The notes: a model not told the origin generated them from the letters alone. Numbered from the stretch's first letter, positions 7,887-16,565 are shown. The stretch: DNA of 64,000 nt from Sphaerimonospora cavernae (GCF_042435035.1 NZ_JBHMQT010000050.1:1-64000); one strand, 5' to 3'. Numbers and translations are program-made.

Positions 7887-8369
7887 TCACGCCAGAGGAC
7901 GCTGGTCGGCGGCCTGCTCGATCAACGCGCGGGTGCGCAGTGGCAACTGTTCACGGAGGGAGATCACCGTGCTGGTGCGCACGACGTCCGGGACGGCGAG
8001 GAACTCTCCGGAGATGCGGTGCAGGTCGGCGGTGTCGCGGGCGACGACCTTCAGCAGCAGGTCGGCTTCGCCCGTGGTGGAGTGCATCTCGATGACTTCG
8101 GGAAAGGCCGCGAGGGCGGCGGTCGCACGGTGCCCGGTGGTCTGGCTCAGGGCGATGGAAACGAACGCGACGAGGCCGTAGCCGAGAGCGGCGGGGTCGA
8201 CGCGGCGGGTGAATTCGCGTACGGCACCGGCTGCTTTGAGCCGCTGCAGCCGGGCGTGAAGAGTGTTGCGGGCGATGCCGAGCCGCTTGGCCAGGGCGAG
8301 GCTGGGGGCATCGGGGTCGTCGTCGACAGCGAGAAGGATTCGGGCATCGAGCGCATCCACACTGACCAT
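7887..8369 (-). CDS. Lrp/AsnC-family transcriptional regulator
   Basis: A 160-residue protein from ATG at 8369 (the frame is open to 8441, but homologues start near VSVDALDARILLAV). It has an N-terminal winged helix (SLALAKRLGIARNTLHARLQ) and a C-terminal RAM/AsnC effector domain (ALGYGLVAFVSIALSQTTGH, then AFPEVIEMHSTTGEADLLLK). Members form octamers and sense amino acids. It is divergent from the PLP decarboxylase gene across about 91 bases with a palindrome, so it very likely controls that gene and itself. Confidence 0.85.
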   Translation of the reverse strand: MVSVDALDARILLAVDDDPDAPSLALAKRLGIARNTLHARLQRLKAAGAVREFTRRVDPAALGYGLVAFVSIALSQTTGHRATAALAAFPEVIEMHSTTGEADLLLKVVARDTADLHRISGEFLAVPDVVRTSTVISLREQLPLRTRALIEQAADQRPLA

Positions 8370-8431
8370 TATGACAAGTCTTACCCCCGTATGAGTATCG
8401 TTCTGCTCAACGAAACAGTGCCTTCTTGTGC

Positions 8432-8443
8432 GTATGCCCATAC
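8432..8443. promoter_or_regulatory. Palindrome in the Lrp/decarboxylase divergent region
   Basis: GTATG-CC-CATAC, two 5-base arms, lies between the divergent starts, 18 bases before the decarboxylase ATG at 8461. Lrp-family operators are often short palindromes of this kind. No binding evidence; location is the main argument. Confidence 0.4.
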
Positions 8444-8460
8444 TTCAGCACGCTGTCGGC

Positions 8461-9927
8461 ATGACGCGTGCGACAGACCACCTCGTTCCAGAATCGCTTC
8501 GTACCTCGCCTTCGGCGCTCACCGACCGGGCGGGAGTCCTCGAAGGCCTTTCCCACTACCTGACAGCGGCATGGGAGTCGTTCGACCGCCCGCGACCGTG
8601 TGAACCGGATATCGACGCGGACCTTGTCGGGCGCCTGCGGGCCGCGCTGCCGGAGCAGCCGGACGACACGCGGGCCGCGCTGGATGACGCCGTCCACATC
8701 CTGGAGGCCAGCGTGTCGCCATCTCGACCGCTGTACCTCGCCTATGTCGGCTCCAGCGGACTGGAAGTAAGTGTGCTGGCTTCCGCGCTGTCCGCCGCCT
8801 ATGACGCGAACCTGGCCACCGCCGCAGGGGCTGCCGACCTTCTCGACCAACAGGCTGTGCGCTGGGTGGCCGAATTCGTCGGCTTCCCGCTGGGGGAGGG
8901 ACACTTCACCAGCGGCGGCCAGACGTCCAACCTCACCGCCCTGCTCGCGGCGCGGGAGCAGGCACTGCCGGGCGCGCGTGAGGAGGGAGTCTCCGGCTAC
9001 CGGGCCACCGTCTACTGCTCGGACGAGGCGCACCACTCCGTCGCACGCGCTGTGGAGGCGGCGGGCCTGGGTCGCCGAGCACTGCGCCGGATACCGACCG
9101 ACGAACGGCGCCGGATGCGGGTGGACGCGCTCCGAGACGCCCTCGAGCGCGACCGAGCGGAGGGCTTCACCCCTGTGGCGGTCGTCGCGACCGCCGGCAC
9201 CACCCTGACCGGAGCGGTCGACCCCCTCGCCGCGATCGCCGACGTGTGCGAGCGCGAGGGGGTGTGGCTGCACGTCGACGGTGCCTACGGCCTGCCGGCC
9301 GCCGCCACCTCGACGGCCGGGCACTGGTTCGCCGGACTCGACCGCGCCGACTCCGTCACCGTCGACGCACACAAGTGGTTCGGCACGCAGAAGAGTTGCA
9401 GCGTCATCCTGCTGCGTCATCGCGGCCCGCTACGGGCGGCGTTCGGCCACGAAGAGCGCTACATGCTCCACGCGGAGGACACCGGCAAACCGGTTGACCA
9501 CACCTTCGAATACTCCCGGCCCTTCCGCTCCCTGCGCCTGTGGCTGTCGATGCGGGTCCACGGCGCCGACCAGTTCCGTGCCTGGATCGAGGGCACGCTC
9601 GCCAACGCGGCGCTGCTCGCCGACGAGGTGCGGGCGCACGCCTCCTTCGAACTGTCGCACGAGCCGATGCTGTCGACCGTCTGCTTCCGGCACGTCCTGC
9701 CCGGGATGAGCGACAGCGAACTCGATTCCCACAACGAACGGCTCGCCAGGGCCATGCAGGCCGACGGCCGCGTCTACCTGGCGCCGGCCATCGTCGACGG
9801 CCGCACCTGCCTGCGTGTGTGCTTCGTGAACTTCCGCACCACGCCGGATGTCGTCAAGACCGTCCTGGACGTGGCGGACGAACTGGGGCAGACGTTTCCG
9901 CCCGAAGAGACCGCCATCACCCGCTGA
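8461..9927 (+). CDS. Pyridoxal-phosphate-dependent amino acid decarboxylase (group II)
   Basis: A 488-residue protein of the aromatic-amino-acid/glutamate decarboxylase fold. Visible motifs: TSGGQTSNLTALLAARE (phosphate-binding turn), HHSVARAVEAAGLG, VATAGTTLTGAVDPL, HVDGAYGLPAA (the Asp that pairs with the pyridine N) and VDAHKWFGTQKSC, where Lys forms the Schiff base. The substrate cannot be read from sequence; phenylalanine, tyrosine, tryptophan or DOPA are possible. The start could also be GTG 8428, but that would bury the palindrome. The divergent Lrp gene suggests amino-acid-responsive control. Confidence 0.85.
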   Translation: MTRATDHLVPESLRTSPSALTDRAGVLEGLSHYLTAAWESFDRPRPCEPDIDADLVGRLRAALPEQPDDTRAALDDAVHILEASVSPSRPLYLAYVGSSGLEVSVLASALSAAYDANLATAAGAADLLDQQAVRWVAEFVGFPLGEGHFTSGGQTSNLTALLAAREQALPGAREEGVSGYRATVYCSDEAHHSVARAVEAAGLGRRALRRIPTDERRRMRVDALRDALERDRAEGFTPVAVVATAGTTLTGAVDPLAAIADVCEREGVWLHVDGAYGLPAAATSTAGHWFAGLDRADSVTVDAHKWFGTQKSCSVILLRHRGPLRAAFGHEERYMLHAEDTGKPVDHTFEYSRPFRSLRLWLSMRVHGADQFRAWIEGTLANAALLADEVRAHASFELSHEPMLSTVCFRHVLPGMSDSELDSHNERLARAMQADGRVYLAPAIVDGRTCLRVCFVNFRTTPDVVKTVLDVADELGQTFPPEETAITR

Positions 9928-9969
9928 ACGGCAGAGAGGTGTCGGTCGGCCGGCTGGTCGGCAACGGAT

Positions 9970-10105
9970 ACCTCGCGCAACGCCTGCGAGTGGTTGCAGG
10001 CGTACAGCGCACGCCGGTAGTCACGCGGCGCCACCGGCCTCCGTACATCCCGGCCTCCCACCCGGCATATCAACGACTCCCTCAGCGGGCAGCACCCGCG
10101 GACGG
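9970..10105 (-). pseudogene. Internally deleted second copy of the lytic transglycosylase gene
   Basis: Two blocks match the gene at 878-1873. Bases near 9,985-10,030 match about 1,010-1,055 (coding DYRRALYACNHS against DYRRALYAYNHS), and 10,030-10,105 match about 1,835-1,905 (the start region). They are joined directly, so about 780 bases are missing. No product is possible. It sits between the decarboxylase and the helicase, filling most of the 308-base gap 9928-10235; the rest of the gap is a short AT-richer stretch near 10,155-10,215 with no gene. Confidence 0.8.
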
Positions 10106-10235
10106 CGAGGAACCCGAAGGCGAGGGAAGCGTGATCGGGTTAGCAGTCGCCCACACAAAGTAACTTATGCCATAATTCTTTTCGCAAAAGCGCGGGAGAA
10201 ACAAGTTTTTCATATCCGTGCTTCTATCCTGAGCG

Positions 10236-11685
10236 TCAGGCGTCGTGGCGAGGCGACGGAAAGGCCTCAGCCAGACGGCCAACGGCCGTGTCCATCCGCG
10301 GGGTGAGCTTGCTGAGCATCTCGGGGAGCGGGGATTCGTAGACCACGGTCAGCCGGCGGGTCGCTCTGGTGATCGCGACGTAGAGGTCCTGGCCGCCCTT
10401 GGCGGACTGCCGCAAGATCGCGCCGGGATCGACCACCACCACCGCGTCGAACTCCAACCCCTTGGAGCTCCGCACGGTGAACACCGCGATCGGAGCGTCC
10501 AGCGGGTCGTCGCCGTCGCTGTCGGGGAAGAGCGCCGCGATCTCGGCGTGCCGCGCGTCGGGGGCGATGACGGCGAGCCGCCCGTCCCCGATCGCCGCCA
10601 ACTCCGACTCGGCGAGCCCGCGCAGGTCGGTCTCGGACGCCGAGACAGCACGCGGCGGCGTGTCGCCGTACCGGACCGACTCGGGAGGTGACTGCTCCGG
10701 CATGACCGCCTTCAGCACGTCGGCGGCGACCTCCATGATCTCGGCGGGGGTGCGGTAGTTGACCAGCAGGCGCTCCTCGCGCCACCGGCCGCCCACGTGG
10801 GGTTCGAGCATCTCTCCCCACGATCGCGCGCCCGCCGCCGACCCGGTCTGCGCGATGTCGCCCACGACCGTCAGCGAACGGGTCGGCACTCGGCGCATGA
10901 CCATCCGCCAGGCCATCGCGGAAAGCTCCTGTGCCTCGTCCACGACCACGTGCCCGTACGCCCAGCGCCGGTCGCGGGCGGCCCGGTCCGCCGTGGTCAG
11001 GTGGGCGCCGGTGTCGCGGTTGCGGTCGGCGAAGGCCGCCACGTCCATCACGTCGCCGAGTTCGTTTACCGTCAGGACCTCCCTGGCGTACAGCTCCTCC
11101 TCGGCCCGCTCCTCGGCGCGGCGCCTGCGTTCGGCCGACCGGTGGGCGACCGCCGCCGCGGTTTCGTCCTCGCCGAGCAGTTCGGCGGCCTCGTCCAGCA
11201 GCGGGACGTCACCCAGCGTCCAGGGAGCGGTGCGCGGCCGTGCCAGCGCCCCCGACTCCTCCTCCGACAGGTACGGCGAGGCGGCCGGGCGCAGCCGCTC
11301 CTCGTCGGACAGCAGCTCGCCGATCAGCCGCTGCGGGGTGAGCTCCGGCCACAGTGCGTCGAGCGCGTCGCGTACGGACCGGTGCTGCCAGAGCCCGCGC
11401 GCGGCGTACCGCAGGTCGGCGGCGTCCATGGGCCGATCGAGCCGGTCGGCCTCGTCGCGGGCGAGCGCGTCGAGCATCTCGGCGAGGAAGAGCCGGCGTG
11501 CCGCGTTGTGCGGCCGCCGCAGCCCGCGGGCCCGGTCCCGGGCACGCTCCGCGGGCGAACACCTCGCGCAACGTGCGTGCGGTCCGCTCGCGCGTGACGT
11601 CCAGCCGTCGGTAGAGCCTCGACACGTACGTCTGCTCCGCTTCCAGGGCCTCGACCCGGGCGGTCTCGGATTGACACTGCTTCAT
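10236..11685 (-). pseudogene. Superfamily I helicase (HelD/UvrD type) with internal deletion and frameshift
   Basis: The C-terminal 413-residue frame (from 11477) has Walker B (YGHVVVDEAQELSAMAW), motif III (LTVVGDIAQTGS), YRTPAEI, VRSSKGLEFDAVVVVDP (motif V) and YVAITRATRRLTVVYE (motif VI). The N-terminal 45 residues, from ATG at 11685, are in another frame (ARVEALEAEQTYVSRLYRRL, a HelD-type coiled start). They meet near 11,550, at EVFARG against PAERARDRARGLRRPHN. The middle, with the Walker A loop, is missing. Without Walker A no helicase activity is expected. HelD proteins recycle stalled RNA polymerase. Confidence 0.8.
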
Positions 11686-11751
11686 GCGTGTGATAGCATC
11701 CTAGTTGGAGGATCGGGTTACTTCATTTGCGTGTTATCCCATTCTAGACGA

Positions 11752-11792
11752 CCGGGTTCTGTGCTGCGTATCGGCAGACAGGCCCGTTTTTT
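11752..11792 (+). terminator. Possible Rho-independent terminator or leader hairpin
   Basis: CCGGG and CTGT pair with ACAG and CCCG across a loop, followed by six T. It lies about 280 bases before the DUF5999 start with no plus-strand gene before it, so it could end a short RNA or act in a leader. The 11,686-12,075 gap otherwise holds only the upstream regions of its two divergent neighbours. Confidence 0.35.
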
Positions 11793-12075
11793 GTTTCGCC
11801 CACTACATCAGAGAACCTTCTGATCTACCTTGACCGGGCTGCGGGGGCAGTACGTACTACCCGTACAGGGCGGAACGGGTACCGATGTGGGGGTTTCCCC
11901 GGTGCAGTGCCAGGGGTAGGAGAGGGCACGCTGAAGCGGACGTAAAGAACGTTCCGGCACCCGCCGTCCGAAGTCCGGCCCGGTGCCCCGCACCGAAGCC
12001 CGCCCGGTGCCCAACCCGGAGCCCGGCCACCGACATCCCGGTCGACGTCCAGTACAGCCCAGCCGGAGGAAACCG

Positions 12076-12273
12076 ATGCTGTGTCAGCACCACCCGCCCT
12101 GTCCGTCCGCCGATGCCCCCGACCGTGAAGCCGCCTGCCTGGTGGCCTTCCACCCCGAGCAGGGCTGGGGCCTGCTGTGCAACGGCGTCGTACTGTTCGA
12201 CGACTGGGGAGAACTGCTGCCCGATGGCCGCAGCGTGCCCTCCCATCAACAGACCCTGGGACGGGCCGCATAA
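12076..12273 (+). CDS. DUF5999 family small protein
   Basis: A 65-residue protein, from ATG at 12076 with GGAGGA 5 bases upstream; longer frames to 11983 lack such a site. The sequence CQHHPPCPSADAPDREAACL, then HPEQGWGLLCNGVVLFDDWG and ELLPDG, is the well-conserved pattern of this actinomycete family. The Cys/His-rich start could bind a metal. Function is not known. It faces the two-component operon 3' end to 3' end. Confidence 0.85.
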   Translation: MLCQHHPPCPSADAPDREAACLVAFHPEQGWGLLCNGVVLFDDWGELLPDGRSVPSHQQTLGRAA

Positions 12274-12303
12274 GTTCTCACGCCGGCCGGACGACGGCGT
12301 GGC

Positions 12304-12927
12304 TCACCCGTGCCGCGGCCTCTCGATCCACCCGGACTCCATGGCGATGCGCACGGCGTCCGTCCTGTTCCTGGCGCCGGTCTTGGTGAGGACGCTGGAG
12401 ATGTAGTTGCGGACTGTCGCCGCCGACAGGTGCAGCTCGGCGGCGATCTCCCCGGTCGTGGCCCCAAGGCCGACCAGGCCCAGCACGCTCGCCTCCCTGT
12501 CGGTGAGCGGCGTGGCCGTCGCGCTCATCGCCGCCAGGGCCAGGGACGCGTCGACCACCCGCTCCCCTTGGGCGATCCTGCGGATGCTCTCGGCCAGTCG
12601 TTCAGTGGGGGCGTCCTTGAGCAGGAAGCCGCTCGCGCCCGCGTCCATGGCCCGCCTGAGCAGCCCGGCCTGGGCGAGCGCGGTGAGGATGAGCACGCGG
12701 CAGGACGGCATGGCCTGCCTGAGGCGGCAGGTGGCCTCGATCCCGTCGCATCCCGGCATCTCGATGTCGAGGACGGCGACGTCGGGCGCGGCGGCGAGAG
12801 CGTAGGCGACGACCTTGTCACCTCTGTCGGTGTCGGCCACCACCTCGATGTCGCCCGTCAGGTTCAGCAGGATGGTCAGGGCGCCCCGCACAACGCCGTG
12901 GTCCTCAGCCAGCAGGACACGAATCAA
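12304..12927 (-). CDS. NarL/LuxR-type response regulator 1
   Basis: A 207-residue protein: receiver domain (LLAEDH acidic pair, phosphoacceptor Asp in VAVLDIEMPGCDG near residue 55, Lys in FLLKDAP near 105) and a C-terminal LuxR HTH (LTDREASVLGLVGLGATTGE, then LHLSAATVRNYISSVLTKTG). It overlaps the upstream kinase gene by 23 bases, a typical coupled pair. It is at the downstream end of the RiPP run and about 45-50% like the second regulator by eye, so the two pairs look like a tandem duplication. Confidence 0.9.
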   Translation of the reverse strand: MIRVLLAEDHGVVRGALTILLNLTGDIEVVADTDRGDKVVAYALAAAPDVAVLDIEMPGCDGIEATCRLRQAMPSCRVLILTALAQAGLLRRAMDAGASGFLLKDAPTERLAESIRRIAQGERVVDASLALAAMSATATPLTDREASVLGLVGLGATTGEIAAELHLSAATVRNYISSVLTKTGARNRTDAVRIAMESGWIERPRHG

Positions 12928-14056
12928 TGGTGATCACTCTTTCCAGATCGTGTACGGCGGGCAGCCACACCCGCACTTCGAACCCGTCTCCCCCCGTGCC
13001 ACCCGCGTGCAGATACCCGCCCAGCTTGTCCACCCTCTGCCGCAGCCCGGCGAGCCCCGAGCCTCGCCGCGGGCCCGCTTCGCGGCGTGCGCCGTCGTTG
13101 CGCAGCAGCAGATGGATCCGCCCGTCCACTCTGTCCAGCTCGATCAGGCAGTGACGGGCGTCGCTGTGCCTGACGATGTTCGTGGCCGCCTCGCGCACGA
13201 TCCAGCCGAGCGCGTCGGCCGTCTCCTCGTCGATCTCACTGATCCCCACGCGCAGGTCGCAGCGCGCACCGGACAGTTCGATCAGCGCGACGGCCGCCGA
13301 CAGCTCCGCCCCCACGTCGAGCGAGCGCCTGGCCGCCACGACGTCACCGATCTCCTCACGCGCCTCGTTGACGATGGCGATCACGCCCGCGACCTCGCCG
13401 ATGGCCCGATTCCTGTCCAGGTCCACCAGGGCCAGGGCCAGCTCGGTCTTCAGCGTGATCGACGCCAGCGTCTGGCCGAGCAGGTCGTGCAGCTCTCCCG
13501 CCATGCGCACCCGGTCCTGGTCCACGGCCATCTCCGCCAGTGCCGCCCGCAGCTCGCGCAGTTCCCGGACGAACCTGGCGTAGTGCAGGATCCCCGCGGC
13601 GACCACCGAGGCGACGAACACTCCGGCGCTCTTCAGCAGCGCATCCTCCGGTGCGTGGTCCGACACCGCCAGTGCCAGCGGGAACTCGGCGACGGCCACC
13701 GCGAGGACTACGCCGACGGCGAACCCGAGCGGCAGGAGGAGCAGCCCCGCGGCGGCGACGATGAGGGGCGTGTAGATCCAGGCCGACCCCATGAACGGGA
13801 ACGCCCCGTAGACGACCACCGCGAACAGGGCGAAGGTCCGCACCCGGTGCGGCCCTTGGCCCGTCCCGGCGATGTGCCGGGCGACGACCCGCATGTACAC
13901 CACCAGCAACCCGCCGAGCAGCACGCCCGACAGCAGTGCCCGGCCCACCTCCCCGACGATCAGGAACGCGACGGGGGTGAGTGCCCACAGCGCCCCTGTC
14001 ACCGCGACGATGCCCGTGAACAGCCACCTGGCCTGCGCCTCGCTCTCCTGCGCCAC
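12905..14056 (-). CDS. DesK-type sensor histidine kinase 1
   Basis: A 383-residue protein with about six N-terminal hydrophobic segments, then a HisKA_3 helix with the phosphoacceptor His in MAGELHDLLGQTLASITLK and a C-terminal ATPase with N-box AATNIVRHSDARHC and GSGLAGLRQRVDKLGG. It should phosphorylate the regulator encoded immediately downstream. The signal is unknown; the short loops between membrane segments suggest sensing in or near the membrane, as in kinases that watch the envelope or a peptide. Confidence 0.88.
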   Translation of the reverse strand: MAQESEAQARWLFTGIVAVTGALWALTPVAFLIVGEVGRALLSGVLLGGLLVVYMRVVARHIAGTGQGPHRVRTFALFAVVVYGAFPFMGSAWIYTPLIVAAAGLLLLPLGFAVGVVLAVAVAEFPLALAVSDHAPEDALLKSAGVFVASVVAAGILHYARFVRELRELRAALAEMAVDQDRVRMAGELHDLLGQTLASITLKTELALALVDLDRNRAIGEVAGVIAIVNEAREEIGDVVAARRSLDVGAELSAAVALIELSGARCDLRVGISEIDEETADALGWIVREAATNIVRHSDARHCLIELDRVDGRIHLLLRNDGARREAGPRRGSGLAGLRQRVDKLGGYLHAGGTGGDGFEVRVWLPAVHDLERVITIDSCPAG

Positions 14057-14124
14057 GGGCGATCTCCCGAAATATCCGGAGGCATCATGGTTTCACATAG
14101 ATCTTGACGCCTTCCGGGCCCGTG

Positions 14125-14760
14125 TCAACCGGCGACGCGATTGTTCTCCAGCCACCCGTTGACCCGCGCGATGCGTACGGCCTCCTCATCGCTGCGGGCA
14201 CCGGTCTTCAGGCGAGCGGCGGCCAGGTAGTTCCTGATCGTGTGGTCGGACAGCCCCAGGGTGCTCCGCAGGTCGCTGCCTCGCCCGCCGGCCGCGACGG
14301 CCGACAGGACGCTGATCTCCCTCGCGGTCAGCGGGTTGGTGTCGACCTCCTGCTCGCCGCCGCCGTCGGCGGCCACGTCCAGGTCGATGTAGCGCTCCCC
14401 CCTGGCCACGGCGCGGATGGCGTCGGTGAGCCGATGGGCGGGCGCGTCCTTGACCAGGAACCCGCGCACCCCCGCGGCCATGGCCCGGTCGAAGTTGCCG
14501 GGCGACCCGACGCTGGTGAGGATGAGCACCGGAGGCGGCTGCTCCAGCTTCTTGATCAGGCCTGCCGCTTCGAGGCCGTCCATGCCCGGTAGTCCGATGT
14601 CGAGCAGGGCCACATCGGGCCTGCTGCCGACGACGGCGGGCACGATCTCATCGCCCCTGGACACCTCCCCGATCACTCGGATGTCCCGCTCCTCCGACAG
14701 CAGCGCGATCAGCGCTCCCCTGATGAGATCGTGGTCCTCCGCGATCAGAACTTTGATCAT
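14125..14760 (-). CDS. NarL/LuxR-type response regulator 2
   Basis: A 211-residue protein: receiver with LIAEDHDLIRG, phosphoacceptor Asp in VALLDIGLPGMDG near residue 54 and FLVKDAPAHRL, then a LuxR HTH (LTAREISVLSAVAAGG, LGLSDHTIRNYLAAARLKTG). The start ATG at 14760 overlaps the kinase stop (ATGA at 14757-14760). It probably controls the RiPP genes or their export/immunity functions, since it lies in the same run. Confidence 0.9.
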   Translation of the reverse strand: MIKVLIAEDHDLIRGALIALLSEERDIRVIGEVSRGDEIVPAVVGSRPDVALLDIGLPGMDGLEAAGLIKKLEQPPPVLILTSVGSPGNFDRAMAAGVRGFLVKDAPAHRLTDAIRAVARGERYIDLDVAADGGGEQEVDTNPLTAREISVLSAVAAGGRGSDLRSTLGLSDHTIRNYLAAARLKTGARSDEEAVRIARVNGWLENNRVAG

Positions 14761-16004
14761 TTCCGGTCTCCTGTGGCCGAGGTGAGTGCGGCCGCCGTGG
14801 GGCGGCCGGGAACGTCCAGCGACAGCGTGAACCAGCCGTCTTCGGTGTGCCGCCCGCTGCTCCCGCCGACCTGTGCGAGCCGCTCGTCGAGCCCGGCCAG
14901 GCCGCTCCCGCCCACACCGTTTCCGCCCACGCCGGGCCCCGAGGTACGCCCCGTGGCGCTTTCCGAGGCGCTTTCCGAGGCGGCACCGCCGCCGTCCGGA
15001 CGTACGCCGTCGTTGGCGACGGTGACCGTGATCCGGTCACCGTGCGACTCGACGCCGAGCAGGCAGACGGTGGCGTCGCTGTGCCGCAGCAGGTTGGTGG
15101 CCGCCTCGCGCACCGCCCAGGCCAGCGCCACGCGCACGTCCGGGGGCAGCGAGGGCGGCAGTTCGGCGAAGTCGCACCTGACGCCGGCGGCCTCGAGCAC
15201 CCGGCGCACCCCGCCCAGCTCCTTTTCCAGCGACATCTCGCGGTAGCCCTTGACCACCGCCCGCACGTCGTGGAGGGAGCGTCTCGCGATGTCGTGGATC
15301 TCCGCCAGCTCACCGTGCAGCCGCGCGACCTGGTCGGTGGGGATCCGCATGGACAGCTCGGTCCGCATCGCGATGACCGAGAGGTTGTGCCCGAGCACGT
15401 CGTGCAGCTCGCGGGCGAACCTGAGCCGCTCCTCGGTGATGGCGAGCCTGGCCAGCTCCTCGCGGGTGCGTTGCAGCTCGCCCAGCAGCGTCGCGAAGAT
15501 GGTCAGACCCGCGAGCGCCCCCGCCGTGAGCATGTTCTGCAGCGAGCCGAAGATCAGCAGGCTCATCTCATGGGAGGCCGACAGGGCGGTGCCGGCGGCG
15601 AGCGCGGCGAAGAAGCCCGCCGCCGCCCACCAGCCCCGCAGCGTGATCGCGAACGCGAACGGGAGCATGAACCCCAGGTTCAGCCAGGAGGGCCCCGCGG
15701 CGAACGGCGCGGCCACGGCCAGCGCCGCCATCACGCCCAGCACCACCAGGTCCCGCCGCGAGCCCCGGTCGAGCACGGCTCTCACCGCGAGCCACAGATA
15801 GCAGCCCGTGAGGCCGGTGATGAGGAGCACCGCGATCGCCGCCCTGAAGCCGCCGAACGCGCCGGCACCGCCGAAGGCGCCGAGCGCCTCCGCGAGGGGT
15901 ACGGCGGCGAAGGCCGCCATGCCCACCAAGAACGCCGCGGCTCCGACGCGCGCCAGCCGTACCGCGCCCGGCCCCACGCCCCTCAGCCTCTCCGAGGCTC
16001 CCAC
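14757..16004 (-). CDS. DesK-type sensor histidine kinase 2
   Basis: I place the start at GTG 16004 (415 residues) because AAGAGGTGG lies 6 to 8 bases upstream; the frame is open to 16187, but that region codes other products. Five or six membrane segments are followed by the His box RFARELHDVLGHNLSVIAMR and an ATPase domain (AATNLLRHSDATVCLLGVE, GSGLAGLDERLAQVGG). A Gly/Ser/Glu-rich loop (SESASESATG) lies between the N and G2 boxes. It is coupled to regulator 2 and preceded by the small frame 15983-16144. Confidence 0.87.
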   Translation of the reverse strand: MGASERLRGVGPGAVRLARVGAAAFLVGMAAFAAVPLAEALGAFGGAGAFGGFRAAIAVLLITGLTGCYLWLAVRAVLDRGSRRDLVVLGVMAALAVAAPFAAGPSWLNLGFMLPFAFAITLRGWWAAAGFFAALAAGTALSASHEMSLLIFGSLQNMLTAGALAGLTIFATLLGELQRTREELARLAITEERLRFARELHDVLGHNLSVIAMRTELSMRIPTDQVARLHGELAEIHDIARRSLHDVRAVVKGYREMSLEKELGGVRRVLEAAGVRCDFAELPPSLPPDVRVALAWAVREAATNLLRHSDATVCLLGVESHGDRITVTVANDGVRPDGGGAASESASESATGRTSGPGVGGNGVGGSGLAGLDERLAQVGGSSGRHTEDGWFTLSLDVPGRPTAAALTSATGDRK

Positions 16005-16144
16005 GTGAACCACCTCTTCGCGGCCGACGACGAAAGGACGAGTCGGGCGATCAGGACCAGCCCCCCAGGCCACCTCCCCCGGATGCCCTCCAGGTTCTGG
16101 ATCGTGGTGGTCCTGCCCGCGCCATCGAGCAGCGCCTCGCTCAT
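15983..16144 (-). CDS. Small coupled frame with a Walker-A-like start
   Basis: A 53-codon frame whose ATG overlaps the stop of the precursor gene (ACATGAGC) and which ends inside the 5' end of the kinase gene. It reads LLDGAGRTTTIQNLEGIRG, close to the P-loop region of DrrA-type ABC ATPases (GAGKTTT-x-x-x-LEG), then GLVLIARLVLSSSAAKRW. It is too short for an ATPase. It is either a decayed piece of a transporter once placed here or a coupling peptide for the kinase. Confidence 0.4.
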   Translation of the reverse strand: MSEALLDGAGRTTTIQNLEGIRGRWPGGLVLIARLVLSSSAAKRWFTWEPRRG

Positions 16145-16461
16145 GTCGTGCCTTGGGGGAGGGTGGGGTCACTCCCGGTGAGCACACAGCCGATGCAGGC
16201 CGCGGTGCCGGTCGTGCTGGCCGAGGCGACCGCGTAGCCGGCCGCGGACTCGAGCTCGGCGATGTCGAACTCGCCCTCGGGTCTGGCCGGCAGCGGCGGG
16301 GTGGGCACGCCGGACGGGTAGACGATGCCGTACTGCGCGAGCACGGTTCTGGGCTCGGTCTCGTAGCGGCCTCGGAGCTCGGGATCGTCCCAGGCCGCCG
16401 CGATCAACCGTGCGAACTTCTTGCGGTCCTCGTCCCCGAGGATGTAGATGCTCTCAGCCAT
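16141..16461 (-). CDS. RiPP precursor peptide 4 (NHLP leader)
   Basis: A 106-residue protein; AGAGGAG lies 6 bases before ATG 16461. The leader MAESIYILGDEDRKKFARLI is almost the same as that of the precursor at 30981-31331 and has the nitrile-hydratase-like pattern (TEPRTVLAQYGIVYPSGVP). Cleavage is predicted after FDIAELESAAG, leaving a core of about 31 residues: YAVASASTTGTAACIGCVL, then TGSDPTLPQGTT. The core has two Cys and many Ser/Thr, which suits both azoline formation and dehydration. It lies at the far end of the operon, after the modifying enzymes. Confidence 0.85.
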   Translation of the reverse strand: MAESIYILGDEDRKKFARLIAAAWDDPELRGRYETEPRTVLAQYGIVYPSGVPTPPLPARPEGEFDIAELESAAGYAVASASTTGTAACIGCVLTGSDPTLPQGTT

Positions 16462-16528
16462 CAGGTCTCCTCTTTCTCTCGGCAACTGGTCCTTCTACCT
16501 GCCACGATCCCGAATCTGGGCGAGGTCG

Positions 16529-16551
16529 GGCAGATGCAGACGACATCTGCC
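16529..16551 (-). terminator. Hairpin between SagB gene and precursor 4
   Basis: GGCAGATG and CATCTGCC form an 8-bp perfect stem with a 7-base loop inside the 104-base gap. There is no T-run, so full termination is doubtful; it may be an RNA processing or stabilising stem that sets precursor 4 apart from the enzyme message. Confidence 0.45.
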
Positions 16552-16565
16552 GACCGTGACGGACA

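Noticed and set aside
14757..16187. Longer kinase 2 start at 16187
   Set aside because: It would run through the small coupled frame and the precursor 4 end; a good ribosome site and the first membrane segment fit GTG 16004.
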